A DNA stretch of 40,494 nt, taken from the NCBI GenBank assembly GCA_028287185.1, contig JAQBQD010000001.1:1-40494 (forward strand), read 5' to 3'. The stretch is from Gemmatimonadota bacterium. Lineage in GTDB: Bacteria; Gemmatimonadota; Gemmatimonadetes; Longimicrobiales; Longimicrobiaceae. Both the position numbers and the translations under genes were made by a program. The notes below the pieces were generated by a model. That model worked only from the letters and a program-made list of their open reading frames with translations. It had not been told where the DNA came from and searched no databases. Shown piece by piece: positions 1-8,850 of the stretch (the stretch's first letter is position 1; each line of letters opens with the position of its first letter).

Positions 1-2
1 GC

Positions 3-635
3 GCGCGCGCCGAGCGGGCCCTGCGCGCGTTGCGGCTCGAGGCCGGGCTGGCGCGCACGCAGCTCGAGGCGCTGCGCAGCCAGGTGCAGCCGCACTTCCT
101 GTTCAACACCCTGCACGCCGTCTCGGCGCTCATGGCCACGGACGTAGCAGCGGCGCGCCGGATGATCACCGACCTGGGCGACCTGCTGCGCCTCTCGCTG
201 GACGCGGGCGGCGCGCAGGAGGTGCCGCTGCGCGAGGAGCTGGGCTTCCTGGAGCAGTACGTCGCCATCCAGCGCGCCCGCTTCCGCGACCGGCTGGACG
301 TGGGATACCAGGTGGACGCCGACGCCCGCGACGCCCCCGTGCCCCGCCTCCTGCTCCAGCCGCTGGTGGAGAACGCCCTGTCGCACGGCCTGGCGCCCCG
401 CAGCGCCGCCGGCCGCGTGGACGTCCGCGCCTGGCTACAGGACGGCTCGCTGCGGCTGGCCATCTCGGACGACGGGGTGGGCCTGGGTCCCGGGCCCGCG
501 CCCGCCGAGGGCCACGGCCTGGGCGACACCCGCGAACGCCTGCGCCAGCTCTACGGCGACCGCCAGGCGCTCGAGATGACGGCGAACCCCGGAGGCGGCG
601 TCACCGTGCAGGTCACCATCCCGCTCCCCGCCTGA
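3..635 (+). CDS. LytS-family sensor histidine kinase (C-terminal part)
   Basis: The reading frame is open from the first base of the window, so the N-terminus (probably membrane segments) lies upstream. The visible part starts with a helical linker rich in Arg, Glu and Leu. It is followed by the His_kinase (PF06580) motif QVQPHFLFNTLHAV, whose His is the phospho-acceptor. The ATP-binding HATPase_c domain then shows LVENALSHG (N box), ISDDGVGLG (G1) and GHGLGDTRERL (G2). A LytTR response regulator starts 34 bp downstream on the same strand, so the two form a LytS/LytTR two-component pair. The sensed signal is unknown because the input domain is outside the window. The TTG at 30 could be read as a start, but the helix continues upstream of it, so the gene is treated as truncated by the window edge. 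Confidence 0.93.
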   Translation, partial: ARAERALRALRLEAGLARTQLEALRSQVQPHFLFNTLHAVSALMATDVAAARRMITDLGDLLRLSLDAGGAQEVPLREELGFLEQYVAIQRARFRDRLDVGYQVDADARDAPVPRLLLQPLVENALSHGLAPRSAAGRVDVRAWLQDGSLRLAISDDGVGLGPGPAPAEGHGLGDTRERLRQLYGDRQALEMTANPGGGVTVQVTIPLPA

Positions 636-669
636 CGGCCGGGCGCATCCAGAACCTTCCATCCGCCCG

Positions 670-1434
670 ATGAAGACCATCCGAGCCATCGTCGTGGACG
701 ACGAGCCCCTCGCCCGCGACCTTCTGCGCACCATGCTGGCGGCGGAGCCCGACATGGAGATCGTGGGCGAGTACGGCAACGGCGAGGACGCCGTGAACGC
801 CATCCTCGAGGACACCCCCGACCTCGTCTTCCTCGACGTGCAGATGCCCGAGCTGGACGGCTTCGGGGTCATCAACGCCGTGGGCATCGAGCGCATGCCC
901 GTCGTCGTCTTCGTCACCGCCTTCGACCAGTACGCCCTGCAGGCCTTCGACGCGCACGCGCTGGACTACCTGCTCAAGCCCTTCGACGAGGAGCGCCTGC
1001 AGCGCACCCTGCGCCGCGTCCGCGAGCGCCTGCAGAAGAGCCCGCTGGGCCAGGTGAGCCAGCGCATGCTGGCGCTGCTGGAGCAGCTGGACACGCGGAA
1101 TCGCTACGTGGAGCGCCTGGTCATCCGCCAGGAGGGCCGCGCCACCTTCCTGCCCGTGCGCGACATCGACTGGATCGAGGCCGACGGCAAGCAGATCTGC
1201 GTGCACGCCGGCGCCGCCAGGCACGTGCTGCGCGAGGGCATGTCGCGCGTGGAGGCGCAGCTCGACCCCGCCGAGTTCTTGCGCATCCACCGCAGCACCA
1301 TCGTGCGCATCGACCGCATCCGCGAGATCCAGCCCTGGTTCCAGGGCGACTACGTGGTCATCATGCGCGACGGCACCCAGCTCACCTCCAGCCGCGGCTA
1401 CCGCGACCGCCTGAAGGACCTGCTCGCCCGCTGA
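670..1434 (+). CDS. LytTR-family response regulator transcription factor
   Basis: A 254-aa protein. The receiver domain (about 1-120) has the acidic pocket D10/D11, phospho-acceptor D56 in VFLDVQMP, T83 and K103. A linker leads to a C-terminal LytTR DNA-binding domain (about 150-254) with the typical FLRIHRSTIVRIDRI segment. It is the partner of the kinase immediately upstream and should act as a cytoplasmic transcription factor that is phosphorylated by it. The ATG is the first plausible start after the kinase stop. Family assignment is firm; the regulon is unknown. Confidence 0.95.
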   Translation: MKTIRAIVVDDEPLARDLLRTMLAAEPDMEIVGEYGNGEDAVNAILEDTPDLVFLDVQMPELDGFGVINAVGIERMPVVVFVTAFDQYALQAFDAHALDYLLKPFDEERLQRTLRRVRERLQKSPLGQVSQRMLALLEQLDTRNRYVERLVIRQEGRATFLPVRDIDWIEADGKQICVHAGAARHVLREGMSRVEAQLDPAEFLRIHRSTIVRIDRIREIQPWFQGDYVVIMRDGTQLTSSRGYRDRLKDLLAR

Positions 1435-1496
1435 CCGCCGCTCGTACCCCCATCGCCGCCGTATCGACGAACCGCGGTCGACGGATGACGATGCGG

Positions 1497-1533
1497 CGAG
1501 GCCCCGCGCTTCCACTCGGAAGGCGGGGCCTCG
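1497..1533. terminator. Bidirectional terminator hairpin
   Basis: A perfect 11-bp stem (1497-1507 with 1523-1533) is extended by an inner 5-bp stem (1509-1513 with 1518-1522), with a single bulged G and a 4-nt loop. There is no U-tract. It lies between the convergent LytTR regulator (+) and the small lipoprotein (-), so it can serve both strands. Confidence 0.75.
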
Positions 1534-1587
1534 CTACGTCCGGGAATCCCCAGGCTTGGCGTCCCTAGGGCTGATCCCGTCGTCGGA

Positions 1588-1692
1588 TCAGGACGGATTG
1601 CTACCGGCAGAGTTCGTGGGAGTCTGCTTCGTGTTGGTGCCCATCGTGGCACAACCGCCGAGCAGGAACACAGCAAGGATGACAAGCGGCAT
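1588..1692 (-). CDS. Very small lipoprotein (34 aa)
   Basis: The 34-residue product is a type II signal peptide with lipobox LLGGC followed by a tail of about 20 residues rich in Thr, Asn, Ser and Pro. The mature peptide would be a lipid-anchored stub in the outer or cytoplasmic membrane. The start at 1692 is chosen because GGAGG sits 5 nt upstream, and because a longer in-frame ATG at 1776 would overlap the -35 hexamer of the promoter. It resembles entericidin-like or lysis-type small lipoproteins only in architecture; no homology is claimed. Promoter, ribosome site, lipobox and terminator together make it a convincing gene despite its size. Confidence 0.78.
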   Translation of the reverse strand: MPLVILAVFLLGGCATMGTNTKQTPTNSAGSNPS

Positions 1693-1747
1693 ACGTTCCT
1701 CCACGTGTTGGGGGTGGATGCGCCTCGGTGCAGGGCGCGGTGCAACG

Positions 1748-1776
1748 ATATTAAACGACGTGAAATAAGACGTCAA
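1748..1776 (-). promoter_or_regulatory. Sigma70-type promoter of the small lipoprotein
   Basis: On the minus strand, TTGACG (1771-1776), a 17-bp spacer and TAATAT (1748-1753). It is one of the best consensus matches in the window and is AT-rich against a GC-rich background. Transcription would start near 1741, leaving a leader of about 50 nt before the ATG at 1692. Confidence 0.82.
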
Positions 1777-1963
1777 GAGATTGGGAGACAGCCGCTCGGG
1801 ATTGACCAGTGCCCATCTGCCTCTCCATTTTCCGCAGGGCGTGGAGAGATATACGTCCGATGCGGGGGAGCGTCGGTGAGACGGTTCTCGAACCGCTCGG
1901 ATCCCGAGACACGACGTTCCAGGGCCTCAGAGAATCATTCGATGGGATCGTACGATGTCGCGT

Positions 1964-2401
1964 CTACCGTCCCGTCGACCCGAATCCCCCGCCGCCGCGC
2001 TCCGTCTCGCCGAGATCGTCCGCCTCGCTCAGCTCGGGGGCGAGGAAGTGCGCGAAGACGAGCTGGGCGATGCGCATCCCGCGCGGCACCGGGATCGGCT
2101 CGGCGCCGGCGTTCCAGACGATCACGCCCAACTCGCCGCGGTAGTCGGGATCGATCGTCCCGGGGCTGTTGGGCAGCACCAGCCCGTGCCGCAGGGCCAG
2201 GCCGGACCGCGGCCGCACCTGGCACTCCACGCCCTCGGGAAGCTCCAGCTGGAATCCGGTGCCCACCACCCGCCGCTCCCCAGGCTGCAGGACGAAGTCT
2301 GGATCAGCCGAGCACACGTCGTAGCCCGCCGCCCCGGCGGACTGGCGCGCCGGCAGCGGAAGGTCGGGGTTGTGCGGCAGGCGGCGGAAGCGCACCGTCA
2401 T
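1964..2401 (-). CDS. dut: dUTP diphosphatase
   Basis: A 145-aa trimeric-type dUTPase that hydrolyses dUTP to dUMP and pyrophosphate, keeping uracil out of DNA and supplying dTMP synthesis. All five family motifs are present: AGYDVCSAD (25-33), PRSGLAL (64-70), GTIDPDYRGELG (81-92) with catalytic D84, RIAQLVF (110-116) and the C-terminal P-loop-like RGGGGFGSTGR (135-145). Length is normal. It lies downstream of ald on the same strand, but two strong hairpins separate them, so dut may have its own promoter, which I could not identify. Stretch 1777-1963 downstream holds no gene that I can see. Confidence 0.97.
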   Translation of the reverse strand: MTVRFRRLPHNPDLPLPARQSAGAAGYDVCSADPDFVLQPGERRVVGTGFQLELPEGVECQVRPRSGLALRHGLVLPNSPGTIDPDYRGELGVIVWNAGAEPIPVPRGMRIAQLVFAHFLAPELSEADDLGETERGGGGFGSTGR

Positions 2402-2479
2402 CGGGCGGACCTCATGGTGGGAAGCGGCTGCACCGGCGGAACGGTGGACGGCGGAAGCCCGGTCGCAGGCCAGATGGAG

Positions 2480-2514
2480 CGCGGGGGCGCGTCCGTGGTG
2501 GACGCGCCCCCGCG
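2480..2514 (-). terminator. Terminator hairpin between ald and dut
   Basis: A perfect 15-bp GC-rich stem (2480-2494 with 2500-2514) with a 5-nt loop, located about 55 nt after the ald stop. No U-tract. Confidence 0.7.
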
Positions 2515-2534
2515 GACGCCGCGCGCGGCGTGCA

Positions 2535-2559
2535 CGCCTCCGGCGCGGGGCCGGAGGCG
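2535..2559 (-). terminator. Second hairpin just after the ald stop
   Basis: A 9-bp perfect stem (2535-2543 with 2551-2559) with a 7-nt loop, 11 nt after the ald stop codon. With the stronger hairpin at 2480-2514 it forms a tandem termination or 3'-end protection structure. Confidence 0.45.
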
Positions 2560-2569
2560 CGCGTAGGGG

Positions 2570-3682
2570 CTACGCGAGCACCTGCTCCACCGGCACCAGC
2601 GGCATGCCGAACGCCTCGGCCACGCCGCCGTACGTCACCTGGCCGTTCACGACGTTCAGGCCCAGCGCGAGGGCGGGGTCGTTGCGGCACGCCTCCTTCC
2701 AGCCCAGCGCGGCCAGCCGCTGCGCGTACGGGAAGGTGGCGTTGGTCAGGGCGAGCGTGGAAGTGCGCGGCACGCCGCCGGGCATGTTGGCCACGCCGTA
2801 GTGGATCACCCCGTCCACCTCGTAGATGGGGTTCTCGTGCGTGGTGGGGCGGATCGTCTCCACGCAGCCGCCCTGGTCCACCGCCACGTCCACCACCACC
2901 GAGCCCTGCTTCATGCGCTTCAGGTCCTCGCGCTTCACCAGCTTGGGGGCCTTGGCGCCGGGCACCAGCACCGCCCCCACCACCAGGTCCGCCGTGGCCA
3001 GGCGCTCCAGCAGGTTGTGGCGGTTGCTGTAGATCATCTCCACGTTGGCCGGCATCACGTCGCTCAGGTAGCGAAGCCGGTCCAGCGACAGGTCCAGGAT
3101 GGTGACCCGCGCGCCGAAGCCCGCCGCCATCTTGGCCGCGTTGATGCCCACCACGCCGCCGCCGATGATGAGCACGTTGGCCGGCGCCACGCCGGGAACG
3201 CCGCCCAGCAGCATGCCCAGGCCGCCGTAGTACTTCTCCAGGTACTTTGCGCCCGCCTGGATGGCCATGCGGCCGGCCACCTCGCTCATCGGCGTCAGCA
3301 GCGGCAGCTCGCCCGAGGGAAGCTGCACCGTCTCGTACGCCACCGCCACCGCGCCCGAGGCGATCAGGGCGCGCGTCAGCGTCTCGTCCGCCGCGAAGTG
3401 GAAGTAGGTGAACAGGAGCTGTCCCCTGCGGATGCGCGGGTACTCCACCGCGATGGGCTCCTTCACCTTCATGATCATCTCGGCCTGCGCCCACACCGTC
3501 TCCACGTCGTGCATCGTGGCGCCGGCGGCCGTGTACTGCTCGTCGCTGAACCCGCTGCCCAGCCCCGCACCCTCCTCCACCATCACCTGGTGACCCGCCT
3601 GCACGAGCGCCTCGGCGCCCGCCGGAACGAGGGCGATGCGGTTCTCGTTGGTCTTGATCTCCTTCGGGACTCCGATGCGCAT
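2570..3682 (-). CDS. ald: Alanine dehydrogenase
   Basis: A 370-aa NAD-dependent L-alanine dehydrogenase that interconverts L-alanine with pyruvate and ammonia. The N-terminal [20 protein letters not shown] is diagnostic. K74 (VKEP) and H95 (YFHFAAD) match the substrate-binding Lys and catalytic His of the family, GGGVVG (173-178) is the dinucleotide loop, and VDVAVDQGG (263-271) carries the conserved Asp. The frame is open further upstream, but the start at 3682 gives the usual family length and N-terminus, with AGGA about 11 nt upstream. It is followed by tandem hairpins, and pnp upstream has its own terminator, so ald is probably monocistronic. Confidence 0.97.
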   Translation of the reverse strand: MRIGVPKEIKTNENRIALVPAGAEALVQAGHQVMVEEGAGLGSGFSDEQYTAAGATMHDVETVWAQAEMIMKVKEPIAVEYPRIRRGQLLFTYFHFAADETLTRALIASGAVAVAYETVQLPSGELPLLTPMSEVAGRMAIQAGAKYLEKYYGGLGMLLGGVPGVAPANVLIIGGGVVGINAAKMAAGFGARVTILDLSLDRLRYLSDVMPANVEMIYSNRHNLLERLATADLVVGAVLVPGAKAPKLVKREDLKRMKQGSVVVDVAVDQGGCVETIRPTTHENPIYEVDGVIHYGVANMPGGVPRTSTLALTNATFPYAQRLAALGWKEACRNDPALALGLNVVNGQVTYGGVAEAFGMPLVPVEQVLA

Positions 3683-3895
3683 ATGCCTGAACTTCCTGAG
3701 TGGGTGGAGAAAGGCCGCGCGCCGCCGGGCGCGGGGGCAACAATATGGCACGCCGTCCACACTTTCGCGAGGGCGCCGGGCCCGGATGTGAGCCGCGTTC
3801 ATGGCCGGGGGCCGTTCCGCGGATCGCCGAGCGTCCGCGCGCGACCGGGATTTTCCCGGTGACCCGCGGACCGTGATGGACGGCGGACGGCAAAG

Positions 3896-3935
3896 GACGG
3901 CGCCGGCCGCCCCTCGCGGAGCGGCCGGCGCCGTC
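3896..3935 (-). terminator. Terminator of pnp
   Basis: A perfect 15-bp stem (3896-3910 with 3921-3935), 10-nt loop, followed on the minus strand by a short T run. It starts 26 nt after the pnp stop. A smaller palindrome (3844-3850 with 3854-3860) lies between it and ald. Confidence 0.78.
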
Positions 3936-3961
3936 TTCACTTCCCTGGGCTGCGGAGCGGA

Positions 3962-6082
3962 TCAGGCCTGCTCGGACCCGCCGCCCTGCTGCGCCCGCTC
4001 TTCGATGATGGCGGCCTTGCGCGACAGGCGCAGGCGGCCCTTCTCGTCCACGGACAGGAGCTTGACCTTCACGACGTCGCCCTTCTTGACCACGTCCTCG
4101 GTCTTGTCCACACGCCCTTCCTGCAGCTCCGAGATGTGCACCAGGCCCTCGGTGCCGGGCAGGATCTCGACGAACGCGCCGAAGGTGGTGGTGCTCTTCA
4201 CCACGCCCTCGTACACGCGGCCCACCTCGGCCTCCTCCGTCATCCCCTGGATCATCCGGCGCGCGGCCTCGCCGCCCTCGCCCGAGACCGAGGCGATGGT
4301 GATGGTGCCGTCGTCGTCGATGTTGATGGTGGCGCCGGTGGCGTCCTGGATGCCGCGGATCGTCTTGCCCTTGGGCCCGATGATCTCGCCGATCTTGGCC
4401 GGGTTCACCTTGATGGTGATGATGCGCGGCGCGTACTTCGACATCTCCTTCGCCGGCTCCGACAGCACCTTGTCCATCTCGTCCAGGATGTGCAGGCGGC
4501 CCGTGTTGGCGCGCCGCAGGGCCTCCTGCATGATCTCCATGCTGATGCCCTCGACCTTGATGTCCATCTGGATGGAGGTCACGCCCTCACGGGTGCCCGC
4601 CACCTTGAAGTCCATGTCGCCCAGCGCGTCCTCCATCCCCAGGATGTCGGTCAGCACCGCGACGCGGTCGCCCTCCTTGATGAGCCCCATCGCCACGCCG
4701 GCGCACGCCGCGCGCATCGGCACGCCCGCCTGCATCAGCGACAGCGAGCCCGCGCACACGGACGCCATGGACGACGAGCCGTTGCTCTCCAGCACGTCCG
4801 ACACCACGCGGATGGTGTAGGGGAACTCCTCGTACGGCGGCAGCAGGGCTTCCAGCGCGCGCTCGGCCAGCGCGCCGTGGCCGATCTCGCGGCGCGACGT
4901 GCCGCGCATGGGCTTCACCTCGCCCGTGCTGAACGGCGGGAAGTTGTAGTGCAGCATGAACGACTTGGTCTGCTGCTTGGCGAAGTCCACCGTGTCGTAC
5001 GACTGCTCGTCGCCCTGCGTGCCCAGCGTGGCCACGCCCAGCGCCTGCGTCTGCCCGCGCGTGAACAGTGCCGAGCCGTGGGCCCGCGGCAGCAGCCCCA
5101 CCTCGATGCTGATGGGACGAACCTCGTCCAGCGCGCGCCCGTCCGAGCGCTTGCCGGTGCTGAGGATCATCTCGCGCATCTCGCGCTTCTCCACCTCCTT
5201 CAGCACGCCGTACAGGTCCTGGCCCGCCGCGTCGTCGAACTCGGCCAGCAGCGCGGCCTCTACCGAGGCCTTGTTGGCGTCCATCGCCGACTTGCGCTCG
5301 CCCTTGTCGGCGATCTGCAGCGCCTTGCGGATGGGCTCCGTGGCGAGCGCGGTGGCGCGCTCGGTGTACGCCGCGGGCGGCGCCTTGGGGGTCCAGGCCA
5401 TAGTGGCCGGGATCTCCATCGCCGCGAACAGCTCCTTCTGGATCGCGATCAGCTCGCGGATGCCGTCGTGCGCCACCTGCAGCCCCTCGGCGATCTCTTC
5501 CTCGGGAACCTCGAGCGCACCGCCCTCCACCATCGTGATCGCCGTCTCGCTGCCCGACACCACGATGTCCAGGTCGCTGTACTCCAGCTGCTGGAAGGTG
5601 GGGTTCAGCACCCACTGGCCCTGGATGCGGCCGATGCGCACGGCGGCGACGGGACCCAGGAAGGGGATGCGGCTCACGTTCAGCGCGATGGAGGCGCCCG
5701 TGAGCGCCATCACGTCGGCGTCGTTCTCCTGGTCGGCCGAGATCACGTACGCGAAGATCTGCGTCTCGTTGGCGAACGCGTCCGGGAACAGGGGACGCAG
5801 GGGCCGGTCGATGAGGCGCGCCGAAAGGATCTCCTTGTCGGAGGGACGGCCCTCGCGCTTGATGAAGCCCCCGGGGAACTTGCCCGCGGCGTACGTCCGC
5901 TCGCGGTACTCCACCGTCAGGGGGAAGAAGGGGAGGTGCGTGGCCTTGTCCTGCGCCGTCGCCGTGCAGAGGACCATCGTCTCCCCGAACTGCACCGTGC
6001 ACGAGCCGTCTGCCTGGCGGGCCATCTTGCCCGTCTCGATCCGGAGCGTCCGCCCTGCGAACTGCCTCTCGATTTTCGCCAT
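3962..6082 (-). CDS. pnp: Polyribonucleotide nucleotidyltransferase (PNPase)
   Basis: A 706-aa PNPase, the 3'-5' phosphorolytic exoribonuclease of mRNA decay. Order of domains: RNase PH 1 (about 10-140, with [19 protein letters not shown]), the alpha-helical linker domain, RNase PH 2 (about 325-460), KH (GxxG loop IGPKGKT near 567) and S1 (about 619-690, [20 protein letters not shown]). The frame is open upstream to 6208, but [10 protein letters not shown] at 6082 is the standard N-terminus. The ribosome site is weak (AAGAAG). It lies downstream of rpsO with a hairpin between them, the classic rpsO-pnp arrangement. Confidence 0.97.
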   Translation of the reverse strand: MAKIERQFAGRTLRIETGKMARQADGSCTVQFGETMVLCTATAQDKATHLPFFPLTVEYRERTYAAGKFPGGFIKREGRPSDKEILSARLIDRPLRPLFPDAFANETQIFAYVISADQENDADVMALTGASIALNVSRIPFLGPVAAVRIGRIQGQWVLNPTFQQLEYSDLDIVVSGSETAITMVEGGALEVPEEEIAEGLQVAHDGIRELIAIQKELFAAMEIPATMAWTPKAPPAAYTERATALATEPIRKALQIADKGERKSAMDANKASVEAALLAEFDDAAGQDLYGVLKEVEKREMREMILSTGKRSDGRALDEVRPISIEVGLLPRAHGSALFTRGQTQALGVATLGTQGDEQSYDTVDFAKQQTKSFMLHYNFPPFSTGEVKPMRGTSRREIGHGALAERALEALLPPYEEFPYTIRVVSDVLESNGSSSMASVCAGSLSLMQAGVPMRAACAGVAMGLIKEGDRVAVLTDILGMEDALGDMDFKVAGTREGVTSIQMDIKVEGISMEIMQEALRRANTGRLHILDEMDKVLSEPAKEMSKYAPRIITIKVNPAKIGEIIGPKGKTIRGIQDATGATINIDDDGTITIASVSGEGGEAARRMIQGMTEEAEVGRVYEGVVKSTTTFGAFVEILPGTEGLVHISELQEGRVDKTEDVVKKGDVVKVKLLSVDEKGRLRLSRKAAIIEERAQQGGGSEQA

Positions 6083-6196
6083 GTCGCCGTCTTCTTTGTT
6101 TCGTTGGTTGCTGGGGGAGGCCGCGATCCGGTCCGCGCTCCCCCTCGCACGCGTCCGGTTGCCCTTCGTCTCTGGAACCCGAATCTCCACTACGGA

Positions 6197-6231
6197 CGAA
6201 GGCCGCACGGGATGTAGCCGTGCGGCCTTCG
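6197..6231 (-). terminator. Hairpin between rpsO and pnp
   Basis: A perfect 14-bp stem (6197-6210 with 6218-6231) with a 7-nt loop, beginning 13 nt after the rpsO stop and about 115 nt before pnp. In Escherichia coli this interval holds a leaky terminator and an RNase III site; a similar role here is inferred from position only. Confidence 0.7.
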
Positions 6232-6244
6232 CGTTCGATCGATC

Positions 6245-6514
6245 CTAGTGGCGGAGCCCGAGGTCCGCGATCAGCGCCCGGTAGGCCGGGAGGTCGGTGC
6301 GCTTCAGGTAGTCCAGCAGGCGCCGCCGCTGGCCGACCATCTTGAGCAGCCCGCGCCGCGAGTGGTGGTCCTTCTTGTGAGCGCGGAAGTGGCCGGTCAG
6401 GTCGTTGATGCGCGACGTGAGCAGCGCGACCTGGACCTTCGTGGAGCCACGATCGCTCTCGTGGACCTGGTGCTTCTGGATGATGGCGTCGCGGGTTTCG
6501 CGGGTAATCGCCAT
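6245..6514 (-). CDS. rpsO: 30S ribosomal protein S15
   Basis: An 89-aa S15, which binds the central domain of 16S rRNA early in 30S assembly. The family signature [20 protein letters not shown] and [19 protein letters not shown] is complete, and length is exactly that of the family. Start at 6514 is supported by AGGAGG 8 nt upstream. Upstream of the operon that leads to pnp. Confidence 0.98.
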   Translation of the reverse strand: MAITRETRDAIIQKHQVHESDRGSTKVQVALLTSRINDLTGHFRAHKKDHHSRRGLLKMVGQRRRLLDYLKRTDLPAYRALIADLGLRH

Positions 6515-6606
6515 ATCGGTTACCTCCTGAGGAGTCTATGCTGATCGGGAAGTCAACCGACCCTTCGAGATTTTGAAGCCTCGTGGATCAATTGGAACAG
6601 TCGTGG

Positions 6607-6635
6607 AATTTAGCACTCAGAACCATGCAACACAA
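6607..6635 (-). promoter_or_regulatory. Possible rpsO promoter
   Basis: On the minus strand TTGTGT (6630-6635), 17 bp, TAAATT (6607-6612), about 93 nt before rpsO. The -35 is poor, the -10 is fair and the region is AT-rich relative to its surroundings. The rest of 6515-6855 (about 340 bp between rpsO and the end of ribF) shows no gene and no strong hairpin. Confidence 0.35.
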
Positions 6636-6855
6636 TCCCCGGACCCGTAATTTCCCTGGACAGGGATGTCGGAAACCATGGAATGCGGATCTGTTCAGAA
6701 GGCCGGCAGAGAACGAATCGGGTCCTCGACAGCTTCCGTTCGCAGGATCGATCGTACCTCGGCGATCTCCCGGTGCGTTCGATTCGGAGGCGCGGCCCAC
6801 GGCGGGATGCGAAGTCCGTGCGGAAGCATGAAACCGGGAAGCGAGCTGCCGAGAA

Positions 6856-7845
6856 CTACTTTCCTCGAAAGTACGCCCGCCCCGCCGCTTCGTCGCCGCG
6901 CATCGCGGCGATGAGCGCATCCACGGAATCGAATCGCGCGATGCCGCGAAGGTGCGCCGCGACCTCGATGCGGATGCGCTCGCCGTACACGTCGCCGGAC
7001 CAGTCCAGCAGGTGCAGCTCCACCGTGGGCGCGAAGCCGGCGAACGTCGGCCGCGGTCCCAGGTGCAGCAGGCCGGGCAGGCGCTCGCCGCGCACCCAGC
7101 CCCACGCCGCGTAGACGCCTTCCTTCGGCAGCATCTTGTGCGGGTCCTCGATGCGCACGTTGGCCGTGGGAAAGCCCAGCTCGCGGCCCCTGCGCTCGCC
7201 CTGAACCACCTCGCCGTCCAGCCAGTATCCGCGGCCCAGCAGGCGCGCCGCCGTCTCCACCTGCCCCTCGGCCAGCAGCGCGCGGATGCGGCTCGATGCC
7301 ACGGGCCCGCCGTCCACGTGCACCGCCTCCACCACGTCCACGTCGAAGCCGATCTCCGCGCCGATGCTGCGCAGCGTTTCCACGCCGCCCTCGCGGCCGC
7401 GCCCGAAGCCGTGGTCGTAGCCGATCACCAGCTCGCGCATGTCCACGCGGCCGATCAGGATCTCCTCCACGAACCGGCGCGCGGGATACTGCTGCAGCAC
7501 GGGCGTGAAGGGGACGAAGACCACGTACTCCAGCCCCGACCCGGCCAGGATCTCCTTCTTCTCCGCCAGCGTCGTCAGGCTGGGCGGCGCCATCTCGGGA
7601 CGGACGATGCGCAGGGGATGGGGATGGAAGGTGACAAGCACGCTGCGCCGCCCCGTCCCCTCCGCCCTCCGCGCGATCTCCTGAAGCACCTGCCGGTGCC
7701 CCAGGTGCACCCCGTCGAACGTGCCCACCGTCACCACCGACCCGCGCCCATCGAACGGCACCCCCGGCTCCAGCGCCGGATCGATCGCCAGCGCCGTCAC
7801 GTCCGCGAAATCGACCGAATGCGCCGACGCGGAGGCATCGTCCAT
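6856..7845 (-). CDS. ribF: Bifunctional riboflavin kinase / FAD synthetase
   Basis: A 329-aa protein that phosphorylates riboflavin to FMN and adenylates FMN to FAD. The N-terminal FAD synthetase domain has GTFDGVHLGH (41-50) and the C-terminal riboflavin kinase domain has GRELGFPTANV. The first 30 or so residues precede the usual N-terminus and are not conserved-looking. Start at 7845 gives a 26-bp gap to truB; an upstream start would overlap truB. It is the last gene of the nusA-infB operon, where ribF commonly follows truB. Confidence 0.95.
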   Translation of the reverse strand: MDDASASAHSVDFADVTALAIDPALEPGVPFDGRGSVVTVGTFDGVHLGHRQVLQEIARRAEGTGRRSVLVTFHPHPLRIVRPEMAPPSLTTLAEKKEILAGSGLEYVVFVPFTPVLQQYPARRFVEEILIGRVDMRELVIGYDHGFGRGREGGVETLRSIGAEIGFDVDVVEAVHVDGGPVASSRIRALLAEGQVETAARLLGRGYWLDGEVVQGERRGRELGFPTANVRIEDPHKMLPKEGVYAAWGWVRGERLPGLLHLGPRPTFAGFAPTVELHLLDWSGDVYGERIRIEVAAHLRGIARFDSVDALIAAMRGDEAAGRAYFRGK

Positions 7846-7871
7846 CGACCCGCCACTACGGTCCGATCCGC

Positions 7872-8750
7872 TCACGCGAACACCTTGCGCGGGCGCACGT
7901 GCTCGCCCGCGCGCTCGCCGATCGCCAGCAGCTCGCCGTCGGCGGACAGGAAGGCGACGGGCACGCCCTCGGGAAGCTCCGGCCGCGCGGCGACCACGCG
8001 CCCGAACCCGATGGCCGTCCGCTCGTCGTCCGTGAGCGTGATGCTGGGCATGTGCGACACCGCTTCCGCGGGCGTGAGCATCGCGCGAGCGACTGCTTCG
8101 ACTTCGTCCAATCGATCGACCGGCACCGCGTGGGCCACGTCGTGGGGCCCCACGTGCGTGCGCCGCAGCGCGGACAGGTGCCCGCCCACGCCCAGCGCTG
8201 CGCCCACGTCGCGCGCGATCGCCCGGATGTAGGTGCCGCTGCCGCACTCCACCGCGAACTCCACCTCCGGCAGCCGCACATCCAGCAGGTCGATCGAGTG
8301 GATGGTCACCGTCACCGGCTTCCGCTTCACCTCGCCGCCGCGCCGCGCGACCGCGTACATCCGCTCGCCGTCCACCTTCTTCGCCGAGTACGCCGGCGGC
8401 ACCTGCTCGATCGTCCCCACCTGCCGCCCCAGCGCCTCCCGGATCGCGTCCACGGACAGCGAAGGCCACGCGTCCGACGTCGACACCGTCTCCCCGGTGA
8501 GGTCGTCGGTGTCCGTCGCCGCCCCCAGGCGCATCGTCGCCACGTACCGCTTCGGCATCCCGGTGAGGTACTCCGCCAGGCGCGTCGCCTTCCCCACGCA
8601 GATCAGCAGCAGGCCGGACGCGAAGGGATCGAGCGTGCCCGTGTGCCCCACCTCTCGCGTCTTCAGGGCACGCCGAACGGCCGCCACCGCATCATGCGAC
8701 GTCGGCCCCACCGGCTTGTCGATCGCGATCACCCCGTTCGGCCCGCTCAT
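7872..8750 (-). CDS. truB: tRNA pseudouridine(55) synthase
   Basis: A 292-aa enzyme that makes pseudouridine 55 in the T-loop of tRNAs. The catalytic motif HTGTLDPFASGLL carries D41, and IAIDKPVGPTSHD at the N-terminus and GGHLSALRRTHVG further on are typical of TruB. The frame extends upstream, but the ATG at 8750 places the family N-terminus correctly. Sits between rbfA and ribF, the usual order. Confidence 0.97.
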   Translation of the reverse strand: MSGPNGVIAIDKPVGPTSHDAVAAVRRALKTREVGHTGTLDPFASGLLLICVGKATRLAEYLTGMPKRYVATMRLGAATDTDDLTGETVSTSDAWPSLSVDAIREALGRQVGTIEQVPPAYSAKKVDGERMYAVARRGGEVKRKPVTVTIHSIDLLDVRLPEVEFAVECGSGTYIRAIARDVGAALGVGGHLSALRRTHVGPHDVAHAVPVDRLDEVEAVARAMLTPAEAVSHMPSITLTDDERTAIGFGRVVAARPELPEGVPVAFLSADGELLAIGERAGEHVRPRKVFA

Positions 8751-8850
8751 CCGCGTCCGTCGACGGAACCCCGCCGCTCGCACGGAAGCCCGGCCTCGAA
8801 CCTGAGCCGGCCGGGTGAGGGCCCCCCGCGCCCGGACGACACCAACCCCC

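Noticed and set aside
1588..1776. 62-codon version of the small lipoprotein
   Set aside because: The extra 28 codons overlap the promoter and would bury the signal peptide; the 34-codon start has the ribosome site.
1705..3105. Plus-strand frame of 466 codons opposite dut and ald
   Set aside because: Arg/Pro/Ala-rich shadow; dut and ald motifs are complete on the minus strand.
4136..6217. Long plus-strand frame (693 codons) opposite pnp
   Set aside because: Its translation is a His/Arg/Leu-rich low-complexity mirror of pnp, typical of antisense frames in GC-rich DNA; pnp is certain.
6610..6618. TTAGCACTC, identical to one half of a CIRCE (HrcA) element
   Set aside because: The expected second half, GAGTGCTAA after 9 bp, is not present, and the downstream gene (rpsO) is not a heat-shock chaperone.
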